Source: Pontiellaceae bacterium (lineage in GTDB: Bacteria; Verrucomicrobiota; Kiritimatiellia; Kiritimatiellales; Tichowtungiaceae). Taken from it: a DNA stretch of 10,956 bases. Where the stretch lies: assembly GCA_029934215.1 (NCBI GenBank), contig JAOZMR010000070.1:1-10956 (forward strand), read 5' to 3'. How positions within the stretch are numbered: position 1 is the stretch's first letter; each line of letters starts with the position of its first letter. The notes beneath the pieces are model-generated. The model had not been told where the DNA came from. It worked only from the letters and a program-made list of their open reading frames with translations, and ran no database searches. A program made the position numbers and the translations under genes. Below are positions 1-7,366 of this stretch, piece after piece.

Positions 1-149
1 ACAACCATGCTCCCCACATCAGACCGTTGCCTTTCTCTTTAATGTATTTGGTGCCGTTTTCGAGGGAACTCGTGACCTTTGAGCTTAAGTGGTAAGGCTA
101 CGGGTTAAGGGTTTAAATCGCAAAGTTAATTGGTAACGAGAAAAGTCTT

Positions 150-181
150 CGATTTTCGGAGCTACGAAGTGCTCAAAATCG
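150..181. repeat. Nested inverted repeat
   Basis: CGATTTT (150-156) is mirrored by AAAATCG (175-181). Inside it GAGC (159-162) pairs with GCTC (171-174) around an eight-base loop. Together this makes an 11-pair stem with a two-base bulge. No U-tract follows on the + strand; on the minus strand CTTTTCTC follows after five bases. It may be a structured repeat unit or a second transcription end. Confidence 0.5.
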
Positions 182-205
182 CCCTGCTTCATACGATTTG
201 GGATC

Positions 206-251
206 TTCCAGAGCCTAAATCAACCCACAGATTCTGCTGAAGAGGCTGGAA
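206..251. repeat. Imperfect inverted repeat
   Basis: TTCCAGAGCCT (206-216) pairs with AGGCTGGAA (243-251) with two unpaired bases, around a loop of 26 bases. It lies between the terminator hairpin and the nested inverted repeat at 150-181, which suggests that the intergenic region as a whole is structured. Confidence 0.4.
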
Positions 252-284
252 ATAATGGGATACGTATTTTCCGCTGTACCCATT
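251..284 (-). terminator. Probable operon terminator after fliA
   Basis: Starting 13 bases beyond the fliA stop, the minus strand can form a hairpin. AATGGGTAC (284-276) pairs with GTATCCCATT (263-254), leaving one bulged T and a 12-base loop. The bases after it read ATTATTT, a short U-rich tract in RNA. The stem is only moderately stable and the tract is imperfect, so this is a weak intrinsic terminator or a 3' end processing hairpin. Confidence 0.45.
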
Positions 285-297
285 TGTGCTTTCGTTT

Positions 298-1110
298 TTA
301 AACAGATAAACTAGCGTCGCCCAAAACAAAGTCTTCCCGCGACAGGCAGTCTATTGCCGTCCGTAGTTTCAGAACACTGAGTGCTCGAATCTGGGAGATA
401 CGTGATTCAGTTAGGTCGTACAGTTGCGCGATCTCGCTTAGGCGTAGTTCCTCGAAGTAGTAGAGATAGAGTATCTTCTGCTCGCGCATATCTAGAATGC
501 GAAAACCGTCTCGCAGTACACCGCGTAGGTCTTTGCGTTGTACGTTTGTTTCGGGTGACATTTGACAGATGTCGGCTAAGGTGTCGTGCAGTGACCCGCT
601 TTCCTCATCATCCGCATCTAGCGAGCACCATGGCTTCGCCTGATCCATTAGTTGGTTGAATTCCTTCGAGGATATTTCCAGTTTCTCGCAAATTTCTTCT
701 TCGCTCGGCATGGTGCCTTTTTCGATCATCCAGTCGTTGATTATCTTTTCGATTTTGTGCAGCTTGGTCCGTCGACCTCGGGAGAGAAAGTCGCCAGCGC
801 GTAATTCATCGATCACTGCGCCTCGGATTCTTGGATACGCGTAGGCTTCGAATGGTACGCTTAGATGTGGTTTAAAGCTGTTCAATGCTTTATAGAGACC
901 GACGAGCGCGACTTGCGAAAGATCTTGCGATGCAACGTGTGCGGGTAGGCGAATGGATATGCGCTCTAGGACTCGGCGGGTCAGCGGAAGATAGGCTTCT
1001 AGTAAGCAGTCTTCTCCTCGCTCGTCGCCACGCCAAAAAGCTTTCCACAGGTCGGGGTGGGATAGGTTTTCTGAGACGGTTAGAGTGGGTGTTTCGGGGG
1101 GGTGTATCAT
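298..1110 (-). CDS. fliA: Flagellar RNA polymerase sigma factor FliA (sigma-28/WhiG family)
   Basis: This is a 270-residue sigma-70-family factor of the flagellar class, which directs RNA polymerase to late flagellar promoters such as flagellin. Region 2 is clear at residues about 62-115: DLSQVALVGLYKAL, then FEAYAYPRIRGAVIDELR, and a GDFLSRGRR stretch that matches the DW-x-R signature of FliA/WhiG proteins. Region 3 lies near 118-160. Region 4 with its helix-turn-helix is at about 205-251 (LYYFEELRLSEIAQLYDL, ESRISQIRALSVLKLR). Length is about normal; the N-terminus is some 15 residues longer than many homologues. The ATG overlaps the stop of the upstream gene (ATGA), and AAGGAG lies about 8 bases before it, so the start is firm. 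It is the last gene of the operon. No anti-sigma factor FlgM is seen in the window. WhiG is the alternative family name; the flagellar context favours FliA. Confidence 0.95.
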   Translation of the reverse strand: MIHPPETPTLTVSENLSHPDLWKAFWRGDERGEDCLLEAYLPLTRRVLERISIRLPAHVASQDLSQVALVGLYKALNSFKPHLSVPFEAYAYPRIRGAVIDELRAGDFLSRGRRTKLHKIEKIINDWMIEKGTMPSEEEICEKLEISSKEFNQLMDQAKPWCSLDADDEESGSLHDTLADICQMSPETNVQRKDLRGVLRDGFRILDMREQKILYLYYFEELRLSEIAQLYDLTESRISQIRALSVLKLRTAIDCLSREDFVLGDASLSV

Positions 1111-1361
1111 GGTTCGTCTCCTTCAGTTTTCTCTTCTTTGCTTTCCCAGCTTTCGCGTATGCGTTGAGATAGAAAGCGAACGAGTATTAAATTGAAATAT
1201 CGAAAGAATGAAAGGATCACTACAGAGCTGACGGTTAGGATGATAGTGGATCTGAAGAGGAGCGGCCACAGTGCAACTCCGCGCAGCAGACCCATGCCTA
1301 GCGTCAATATGAAAAGGAAAAAGCTTAGTATCATTGCTAGATTAACAAGTACTGCACTCAT
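1107..1361 (-). CDS. Small two-helix membrane protein between flhG and fliA, unrecognised
   Basis: This 84-residue protein has two predicted membrane helices at about residues 4-24 and 36-62. A short charged tail from residue 66 on is rich in Lys, Glu and Asp and is probably cytosolic. An upstream in-frame ATG at 1385 would add eight residues (MRKRGRRI). I prefer 1361 because that ATG overlaps the flhG stop as ATGA and has GAGGGAGG seven bases upstream. Its own TGA overlaps the fliA ATG in the same way, so it is translationally coupled on both sides. I do not recognise a family. Short membrane proteins between flhG and the sigma factor gene also occur, from memory, in some spirochaete and clostridial flagellar operons, so this may be a fast-evolving member of a positional class. 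A flagellar role is inferred from position only. Confidence 0.8.
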   Translation of the reverse strand: MSAVLVNLAMILSFFLFILTLGMGLLRGVALWPLLFRSTIILTVSSVVILSFFRYFNLILVRFLSQRIRESWESKEEKTEGDEP

Positions 1362-2242
1362 GATGCGCCTCCCTCTTTTTCGCATTCTGAACCGACTGCG
1401 GCAAGGTGTTTAAATGATTCGCGATTGATTCCGCGTTCGCCGCCTCGCAAGCGGTTGGGCTTGGCAAGGAAGCCGGCAAGGTCTCGCAGACATCTAGCTG
1501 GCGATGAGTTTGGTGCATAGCGTACGACGCTTCGGCGTGCGCGTATGGCGTCGCCGACGACGAGGTCATGAAGGACGATCCCGGCGACGCTTAATCTGCA
1601 GTTCAAGAATTGTTCGGAAATTCCGTTTAGTCGTTTCGCCAGGAGCCGGCCTTCTTCGATGGTTCGCACCATGTTGATGACGAGCTGAATTTCGGGTACG
1701 GGACCGTCGGTTCCTTGTTTTAGAATTTTGATTAGCGAATAGGCATCCATCACTGATGTGGGTTCGTTCGCGACAACGACGTAGACTTCTGGCATGGACC
1801 GAAGGAACGAAACCGCGCCTGGGCCAATGCCAGCCTCGGTATCGATAATCAAGTAGTCGTATTTTGCGGAGAAGGTGATGAGTTCGTCCACGAGCAGTTC
1901 TCGGCGTCCGGCAGACATGGTTACCATTTCTTGAATTCCGGATGCGGCTGCCAGTATGTCGGGTCCGTCGGGGACGGAGACGACGGCGCGTTCCAATGGG
2001 CAGTCTCCATACAGCACGTCCTGCACGGTGAAGAGAGGTTCGGCTCCAATCTGGAGGTCAACATTAGCGAGCCCGAGGTCGGCATCGAACAGAAGAACTT
2101 TATATCCCCGTGCAGTCAAAGCTGTTGCCACCCCGACCGAGACGACGGTTTTACCAACCCCGCCTTTGCCACTGCCCACGGCAAGGCAGCGCAGGCTGCG
2201 GGATACAACGGCTTGTTTTGTGTTTTTTTGCGTATGGCTCAT
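1358..2242 (-). CDS. flhG: MinD-like ATPase FlhG (YlxH/FleN), flagellar number and placement regulator
   Basis: This P-loop ATPase of the MinD/ParA (SIMIBI) class has 294 residues. In studied bacteria FlhG limits flagellar number and helps place the basal body, cycling between a membrane-bound ATP dimer and a free monomer. The deviant Walker A motif SGKGGVGKT is at residues 24-32, the DADLGLANVDL stretch at 53-63 and the IIDTEAG Walker B segment at 132-138. The C-terminal part after 270 is poorly conserved and may include the membrane-binding helix. The longest frame opens with TTG at 2293, inside the end of flhA and without a clear ribosome site. The ATG at 2242, 22 bases after the flhA stop, fits better. 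The N-terminus has no clear DQAxxLR motif, the FlhF-activating helix of other FlhG proteins; KQAVVSR at 9-15 is at best a loose match. No flhF lies beside it. Confidence 0.92.
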   Translation of the reverse strand: MSHTQKNTKQAVVSRSLRCLAVGSGKGGVGKTVVSVGVATALTARGYKVLLFDADLGLANVDLQIGAEPLFTVQDVLYGDCPLERAVVSVPDGPDILAAASGIQEMVTMSAGRRELLVDELITFSAKYDYLIIDTEAGIGPGAVSFLRSMPEVYVVVANEPTSVMDAYSLIKILKQGTDGPVPEIQLVINMVRTIEEGRLLAKRLNGISEQFLNCRLSVAGIVLHDLVVGDAIRARRSVVRYAPNSSPARCLRDLAGFLAKPNRLRGGERGINRESFKHLAAVGSECEKEGGAS

Positions 2243-2264
2243 ACTTTCGGTTCCATCCAATTCG

Positions 2265-4388
2265 TTACGCCCCAGTAAATTGCTCGTCGGCAACTGGCGG
2301 CGGTACCATGTTAACTACATCTACATTCACCCAGGCGGGTACTTCACCAAGGGATAAAACGGCTAAATCTTTAAATTCGCACTGGGCGAGCTGGCGGGCG
2401 AGTCGACGAATCGGCGGACTGGTTAATAGAACGGGTTCGATTCCTGCTTCGCGGGACTGTGCGAGGATCACACCGATCGAATCGAGAACCTGTCGGGCCA
2501 GCGCTGGATCCATGCGCAACACGGTGGTGGAGCCGATGGATTCGCCGGATTCTTTCAATAGTTGTTCTAGATTGGGATGGATTCCAACGGCTTTAAGTGT
2601 TCCATCGGGTGCAAGGTGTCCTTGGGTTATGGTTCCTCCAAGCGCATTGCGTGAGAGTTCGGTCAGTAGACCAACGTCTTTGGTTTGGCCGGCATGGTCT
2701 GCGAGTGTTTCGAGCACGACGGTTAAATCTCGGATTGAGACCCGTTCTTTGAGTAGTTCTTGAAGGATTCGATGTATGGTGCCGATCTCAATTTTATTAG
2801 GAATGAGCTCGCCGACAACTGCAGGGCTGTGCTCCTTGACTTGCTCAATCAGCTCGCTGACGTCTTGACGAGTTAGCAACCCAGCTGCGTTTTGCCGAAC
2901 AAGCGTTGCTAAATGCGTTGTCACCACGCCGCCTGGATCCACGAGGGTGAACCCGCGCGATTCAACGGAACTGCGGCGTACGGCCGGAACCCAGTAGGCC
3001 TTGAACCCGAAGGATGGATCGACGGTTTCTGGTACGTCGTCGAGCGAAAGATATCCGGATGGATCGATGGCGAGGAATTGCCCAGGCATAACCTGCGAGC
3101 GGGAGATTTCTAGACCGCGCAGCAGGACACGATATTCGTTGCTCTTCAAGGTGACATCGTCCTGAACACTCACTCGCGGCATCACCACACCCAACTCTTC
3201 AACGAGCTGGTTGCGAACGTTCCCAATTCTGTCGACGAGGTGTCCGCCTTGCTGACGGTCGACGAGCGAAATTAAGCCGAAGCCGATTTTTAGTTCCAGC
3301 TCCGAGACGCTCAGCGCGTCCTTGTAGGCCTTCACCGTCGGCTCCATCGGTTTGTTTGCCGCGGCTCGATCGGCTGGCGCGGGTAGTGCGGCATCGAGCT
3401 TACCCGCAGGAATCTGGCGGTCCGCCTCCACTTTTTTTGCCTCTTTTGCGTCCCGTGTATGCAGAAAATAGCCGCTACCTGCGCTGAGTGCGCCGGTCAT
3501 GAAAAAAGGAAAAAACGGAAGCCCAGGAACGAGTCCGGCAATCATCAGCATGGCACCGGTCATGATGAGCGGACGTGGACGATTGAAAAGCTGGTTACAA
3601 ACATCTTCCCCGAGGTCGCCATCACTTGCGGCTCGCGTAACAAGGATACCTGCGGCGGTAGAGATAACCAGAGCGGGGATCTGGGAGACGAGACCGTCGC
3701 CGATTGTTAGAATCGCATAACGCGACAACGCCTCACCAGCGGTCATGCCTTTTTGCAGAACTCCAACACCAAATCCGGCAAGAATGTTGAGCGCAGTAAT
3801 GATCAAACCTGCGGAGGCATCTCCACTTACGAACTTACTGGCCCCGTCCATGGCTCCATAGAAATCGGTCTCCTTTGTGAGGTTTTCGCGACGATCAACA
3901 GCTTCGCGTTCATTGATTACGCCCTGATTCAGGTCGGCATCGATGCTCATCTGCTTTCCTGGAAGCGAGTCCAAGGTGAAGCGAGCCGCGACCTCTGCAA
4001 TACGCCCAGACCCTTTTGTGATCACCTTAAAGTTGATGATCACGATGATGGCAAAAATCACCAACCCAACCAGATAGTTCCCACCAACCACGAAAGCTCC
4101 AAACGATTCAATCACGTCACCAGCAAAGGCGTTGAGCAGAATCTGGCGAGTTGTCGACACATTAACCGCGAGCCGCAACAGCGTAACCATCAGCAGAACC
4201 GTTGGAAAGGAGGAGAACTCCAGCGGATCTTTAATACTGATGATATAGACCATCATCAAAACCCCAACAGCGATATTGATCACCAACAAAAGGTCGACCA
4301 AAAAGGTCGGAATAGGGATAAACATCACAGCTAAGACCAGCAGGAGGGCTGCTGACATGGAGATATCGGTTGTACGTACTTTTAGCAT
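2265..4388 (-). CDS. flhA: Flagellar export gate protein FlhA
   Basis: FlhA is the large export gate subunit of the flagellar type III secretion system; its cytosolic ring receives chaperone-cargo complexes and it couples proton flow to export. From the ATG at 4388 it has 707 residues, a normal length. The membrane part covers residues about 10-310. The FHIPEP family signature is at 127-151 (GRIAEVAARFTLDSLPGKQ, then MSIDADLNQG). A conserved stretch, TIGDGLVSQIPALVISTAAG, follows at 228-247. An Ala/Pro/Lys-rich linker at about 311-350 leads to the cytosolic domain. A TTG at 4433 would add 15 residues, two bases after the flhB stop, but neither start has a strong ribosome site. I chose the ATG because LKVRTTDIS then leads straight into the first membrane helix, as in known FlhA proteins. 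The gene follows flhB and ends 22 bases before flhG. Confidence 0.97.
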   Translation of the reverse strand: MLKVRTTDISMSAALLLVLAVMFIPIPTFLVDLLLVINIAVGVLMMVYIISIKDPLEFSSFPTVLLMVTLLRLAVNVSTTRQILLNAFAGDVIESFGAFVVGGNYLVGLVIFAIIVIINFKVITKGSGRIAEVAARFTLDSLPGKQMSIDADLNQGVINEREAVDRRENLTKETDFYGAMDGASKFVSGDASAGLIITALNILAGFGVGVLQKGMTAGEALSRYAILTIGDGLVSQIPALVISTAAGILVTRAASDGDLGEDVCNQLFNRPRPLIMTGAMLMIAGLVPGLPFFPFFMTGALSAGSGYFLHTRDAKEAKKVEADRQIPAGKLDAALPAPADRAAANKPMEPTVKAYKDALSVSELELKIGFGLISLVDRQQGGHLVDRIGNVRNQLVEELGVVMPRVSVQDDVTLKSNEYRVLLRGLEISRSQVMPGQFLAIDPSGYLSLDDVPETVDPSFGFKAYWVPAVRRSSVESRGFTLVDPGGVVTTHLATLVRQNAAGLLTRQDVSELIEQVKEHSPAVVGELIPNKIEIGTIHRILQELLKERVSIRDLTVVLETLADHAGQTKDVGLLTELSRNALGGTITQGHLAPDGTLKAVGIHPNLEQLLKESGESIGSTTVLRMDPALARQVLDSIGVILAQSREAGIEPVLLTSPPIRRLARQLAQCEFKDLAVLSLGEVPAWVNVDVVNMVPPPVADEQFTGA

Positions 4389-4435
4389 CGCCCGTTGAAA
4401 AGCAGGATAAATGCCATAGACGTTATAAGGCAAAT

Positions 4436-5533
4436 TTAATCTGGAGAAAGCTGCTTGTGTATACGCTCGTCGCCAATTTTGTATAGATATGCAAGAAGCT
4501 CTGCGATGGCTTCGTAGAACGCAGTTGGAACCGGCGAACCGACTTTGATCTTTGAATACATGGCTCTAGCCAGCGGCTTGCGCTCCAAGATTGGCACCCC
4601 GTTCTCGTCTGCAATTTCACGAATCCGCTGCGCCGTCAGACGTTTTCCTTTTGCAACAACCACGGGTGCGCCCATCTCTGCGTCGTATTTTACAGCAATG
4701 GCGATGAACGTAGGGTTGGTTATCACGACAGATGCATCAGGGACCGATGCCATCATCCGGCTCATCGTTAGCTCCTGCATTTTCTTGCGAACCTGCCGCT
4801 TAACCTGCGGACTCCCCTCCTGATTTTTCGCCTCGTCCTTCACTTCCTGTCGCGTCATCATGATGCCGCTTTCGAATTTGCGTTTTTCTTTAATCCAATC
4901 GATGATTGCAATAATGATGTATAGCACCAAAATCCGCCAGATCACCAGCCCAAGGAGGTTCATATACCAGTCAATTCCAGCAACCAGATGCAACCGATGC
5001 AGCGAAACCAGCTCAGGGATTTCCGCGCGAACCGTCGCCCAAACCACCGTAGAAATTAGACAAACCTTCATAAGTGAGAGACCCAGCTTCATGATGCTGT
5101 CCTTCGAAAACAACTGCTTCGCTCCCGTCATTGGATTCAAACTATCAAACTTCCACTTCAACACATCGGTCGAAAAAAACGGTCTGGTCTGGGATATGCT
5201 TGCCACAATTGACGCTGCAACCGCGACGCACCCCACCGAGATTGCTCCGAAAAACCAAACTTTGAAAGCCTTAACAAAGACGCCCTGAACCATCACAATA
5301 TCCCAAACCGCCGTCACATCGATATGCTCCCAAAACCCGAGAAGCTCAATAATGCTCTGCTTCAAATACGGACTAAGTCGGGTGTAGAAAAAATAGGAGA
5401 CCGCCAAGACCGCCACGGTATTAATTTCTTGAGAACAAACAACCTTCCCGTCATTGCGTGCATCCTCCCGCTTCTTCGAAGAACCGCGCTCGGTTTTTCC
5501 TTCTTTTCCCTCTTCTGGATACAATAACGACAT
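4436..5533 (-). CDS. flhB: Flagellar export switch protein FlhB with a variant autocleavage motif (NPTF)
   Basis: FlhB is the substrate-specificity switch of flagellar export: after hook completion its cleaved cytosolic domain moves export from rod/hook to filament proteins. The protein has 365 residues, a normal length. The N-terminus carries the typical charged stretch KTERGSSKKREDARNDGK, then four membrane helices to about residue 215, then the amphipathic linker VKDEAKNQEGSPQVK. The cleavage motif is normally NPTH, split between Asn and Pro. Here it reads NPTF at residues 273-276 (AAC CCT ACG TTC), within VVITNPTFIAIAVKYD. The rest of the C-terminal domain (GKRLTAQRIREIADENGVPI, then ERKPLARAMY) is well conserved. 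The ATG lies one base after the fliR stop, with GGTGGGCGG upstream. The Asn and Pro needed for cleavage are kept, so cleavage is probably still possible. Confidence 0.96.
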   Translation of the reverse strand: MSLLYPEEGKEGKTERGSSKKREDARNDGKVVCSQEINTVAVLAVSYFFYTRLSPYLKQSIIELLGFWEHIDVTAVWDIVMVQGVFVKAFKVWFFGAISVGCVAVAASIVASISQTRPFFSTDVLKWKFDSLNPMTGAKQLFSKDSIMKLGLSLMKVCLISTVVWATVRAEIPELVSLHRLHLVAGIDWYMNLLGLVIWRILVLYIIIAIIDWIKEKRKFESGIMMTRQEVKDEAKNQEGSPQVKRQVRKKMQELTMSRMMASVPDASVVITNPTFIAIAVKYDAEMGAPVVVAKGKRLTAQRIREIADENGVPILERKPLARAMYSKIKVGSPVPTAFYEAIAELLAYLYKIGDERIHKQLSPD

Positions 5534-5534
5534 G

Positions 5535-6317
5535 TTATAAGCCGCCCACCCAGAGATATTTTATATGCAACATCATGGCCTCAAACACTTTGAACAGCGG
5601 GTCATAACCACAAATCATGAAGAGACTCAAAATGCCCAGACCCATAAAGAGCCGGAAAGGAAGCCCTAAAACCATCACATTAAATTCTGGAGACATCTTC
5701 GAAATCAGCCCCATCGCCACTGACACAAGCATTCCGCCGGCCATAGCTGGCAAAGCGAACCGCAGCCCCCAGCTGAACACATCCGAACTAAGCTGGACAT
5801 ACATATCCAACAACTCATGTCGGAACCAAAAGAAGCCCGGCGGCAAAACGCTAAAGCTCTCCACGACCAGTTTAATCAAAAATAGGTGGCCGCCCCACAA
5901 AAAGATCAGCACCGTAAAAAGAATAGAAAAGAGAGTGCTGATGGAAACGCTCTGCTCCCCGCTCGTCGGGTCGAGCATCTTCGCCATCATCAGCGAACTT
6001 GCCCGAGCAAATAGCGTACTAGTCATGCCAAGAATAGCAAAAAAGAGATCGATCACCAGCCCGATCGCGAGTCCAAGCATCACCTCACCAGCAAGCGCAA
6101 TCACAAGCGGCACCACTTGATTGATTTTCTCGCAATAGCCGACCCATTCCGGCGGAATATTTGAAAGCACAACCCAACTAAGCGCCATCGCAATGGCGAC
6201 ACGAATCCGAATTGGAACCACATTGCGCCCAAAAATCACGGTCATACTCGTCAACGCAGTGAAGCGGATAAAGACAAGCAAGACGGTTATGGGAAGCATT
6301 GGAAGCTGCATTTGCAC
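5535..6317 (-). CDS. fliR: Flagellar export gate protein FliR
   Basis: FliR is a membrane subunit of the flagellar type III export gate, packing with FliP and FliQ in a helical assembly beneath the rod. The protein has about 260 residues and is almost wholly hydrophobic. Family features include FTALTSMTVIFGRNVVPIRI near residues 19-38, LAGEVMLGLAIGLVIDLFF in the middle, and FALPAMAGGMLV followed by MSPEFNVMVLGLPFRLFMG toward the end, where FliR proteins usually have P-Q-x-N. The longest frame opens with TTG at 6353 inside fliQ. I prefer GTG at 6317, 13 bases after the fliQ stop, because GAGAGGAT sits nine bases before it; ATG at 6311 is the next choice. The stop is one base before the flhB ATG, so the two are coupled. 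Confidence 0.95.
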   Translation of the reverse strand: MQMQLPMLPITVLLVFIRFTALTSMTVIFGRNVVPIRIRVAIAMALSWVVLSNIPPEWVGYCEKINQVVPLVIALAGEVMLGLAIGLVIDLFFAILGMTSTLFARASSLMMAKMLDPTSGEQSVSISTLFSILFTVLIFLWGGHLFLIKLVVESFSVLPPGFFWFRHELLDMYVQLSSDVFSWGLRFALPAMAGGMLVSVAMGLISKMSPEFNVMVLGLPFRLFMGLGILSLFMICGYDPLFKVFEAMMLHIKYLWVGGL

Positions 6318-6324
6318 GAAGATT

Positions 6325-6332
6325 ATCCTCTC
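6325..6332 (-). promoter_or_regulatory. Ribosome binding site that decides the fliR start
   Basis: GAGAGGAT overlaps the fliQ stop codon. It stands nine bases before GTG (6317) and about 15 before ATG (6311). The spacing favours the GTG as the fliR start. Confidence 0.55.
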
Positions 6333-6594
6333 AAAGCCCCTCGAACAACTCAAGAATGTAATGGAAATAGTTCAACGAAACCTGAATGCTCCACGGCATC
6401 ATCAACAGACCGACAACCCCAACCCCCGCAATTTTCGGAACAAACGTCAGGGACATATCCTTCATCTGTGTCACCGTCTGAACAATATTCATTAACACAC
6501 CAATAACAACTGCGCTAATCATATACGGCGACGCCAGCTTGGTCGCAGTCAACAACGTATAATGGACTATTTCCAATAGACTTTCAGGAGTCAT
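6331..6594 (-). CDS. fliQ: Flagellar export gate protein FliQ
   Basis: FliQ is the smallest core subunit of the export gate; several copies wrap around the FliP-FliR core. The 87 residues match the usual length of about 90. There are two membrane hairpin helices, at about residues 14-36 and 52-74. Between them is the conserved MNIVQTVTQMKDMSLTFVPK segment, which corresponds to the family pattern Q-x-x-TQI-x-E-x-TL-x-FVPK. The ATG has AGGTGA just upstream, overlapping the fliP stop, so its translation is probably coupled to fliP. It is followed at once by fliR. Confidence 0.96.
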   Translation of the reverse strand: MTPESLLEIVHYTLLTATKLASPYMISAVVIGVLMNIVQTVTQMKDMSLTFVPKIAGVGVVGLLMMPWSIQVSLNYFHYILELFEGL

Positions 6595-6598
6595 AATA

Positions 6599-7366
6599 TC
6601 ACCTCATAAAACTTGCCACTAAACCGCGAATCAAAACTGTCCATCCATCCGCCAACACAAAGAAAAGAATCTTAACCGGCAGCGCAACCGTCATCGGCGG
6701 AAGCATCATCATCCCTAAAGACATCAGAATGGTCGCCGTAACAAGGTCAATCAACAAAAACGGAAGATAAATCAAAAAGCCCAGCTTAAACGACGTCTTC
6801 AATTCACTAATCACAAACGAAGGAACCAAAACACTCAGCGGAGCATTCTCCAGCTTCTCCGGCGGAGCCCCACTCAACTCAGAGAAAAGCGCATACTCCT
6901 GCTCGCCAACCTGGCGCGCCATAAACATCCGCAAAGGAAGCACTCCGGCCTCCCACGCCTGCTCCGCATTAATTGTTTCCGCCTGATACGGCTGAATTGC
7001 ATTTTCATTAATTTCCTGCCAAACCGGCATCATAATAAACGCCGTAAGAAAAATAGAAAGCCCCGTCAGCACCTGCGACGGAGGCGCCGACTGTGTACCA
7101 AGAGCCTTTCTAAGGAAACCCAAAACGATAAGAATCCGAGTAAAAGAGGTCGTCATAATGGCAAAAGAAGGCGCCAAACTAAGCACCGTCAATAACAGCA
7201 TAATCTGAATTGTCTGGCTCAACTTCGTCGGCTCATCATTCGCCGACCCAATCTGCACGCTAATACCCGGTCCAGTAAACGACGTAGTCTGCTGCTCTTG
7301 CGCAAACACAGGATTCACAAAAAGAGCCAACCCAAGAAATAGTCCAGAGATTACCTTACGCATCAT
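6599..7366 (-). CDS. fliP: Flagellar export gate protein FliP, with signal peptide
   Basis: FliP forms the core of the export channel with FliR and FliQ. Unlike most inner-membrane gate proteins it is made with a cleavable signal peptide, visible here as RKVISGLFLGLALFVNPVFA before QEQ. Both family signatures are present: TSFTRILIVLGFLRKALGTQ followed by SAPPSQVL, and near the C-terminus FLIYLPFLLIDLVTATILMS with a MMLPPMTVALPVKILFF stretch. Length is about 255 residues, as expected. Three ATG codons stand in a row (7369, 7366, 7363); GGAG lies four, seven and ten bases before them. I chose the middle one on spacing, so the start could move by one codon. The start overlaps the end of fliO by 11 bases, which suggests coupled translation. 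Confidence 0.96.
   Translation of the reverse strand: MMRKVISGLFLGLALFVNPVFAQEQQTTSFTGPGISVQIGSANDEPTKLSQTIQIMLLLTVLSLAPSFAIMTTSFTRILIVLGFLRKALGTQSAPPSQVLTGLSIFLTAFIMMPVWQEINENAIQPYQAETINAEQAWEAGVLPLRMFMARQVGEQEYALFSELSGAPPEKLENAPLSVLVPSFVISELKTSFKLGFLIYLPFLLIDLVTATILMSLGMMMLPPMTVALPVKILFFVLADGWTVLIRGLVASFMR

Larger units (their letters stand above)
1..297. other. Non-coding stretch at the left edge with inverted repeats
   Basis: No convincing gene is present. Besides the terminator hairpin there are two inverted repeats (150-181 and 206-251). A frame on the minus strand stays open from about position 100 to the window edge; it could be the start of the next gene (ATG at 19, only six codons inside the window), a remnant, or chance. 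I see no clear promoter here. Confidence 0.5.

Noticed and set aside
3753..4334. A 193-codon plus-strand frame inside flhA
   Set aside because: It is antisense to the conserved FHIPEP region, is full of His, Asn and Gln, and has no support as a protein.
2265..4433. TTG starts for flhA (4433), flhG (2293), fliR (6353) and fliP (7387)
   Set aside because: Each is only the longest extension of the frame, mostly without a good ribosome site; internal ATG or GTG codons fit the family N-termini or ribosome sites better. The flhA case remains the most open.
4405..4438. A dif-like recombination site at the flhB-flhA junction, considered because base skew changes in this half of the window
   Set aside because: The sequence has a loose GCC-ATA / TAT-AA-GGC symmetry, but the central spacer is not six bases and the arms do not match the XerC/XerD consensus.
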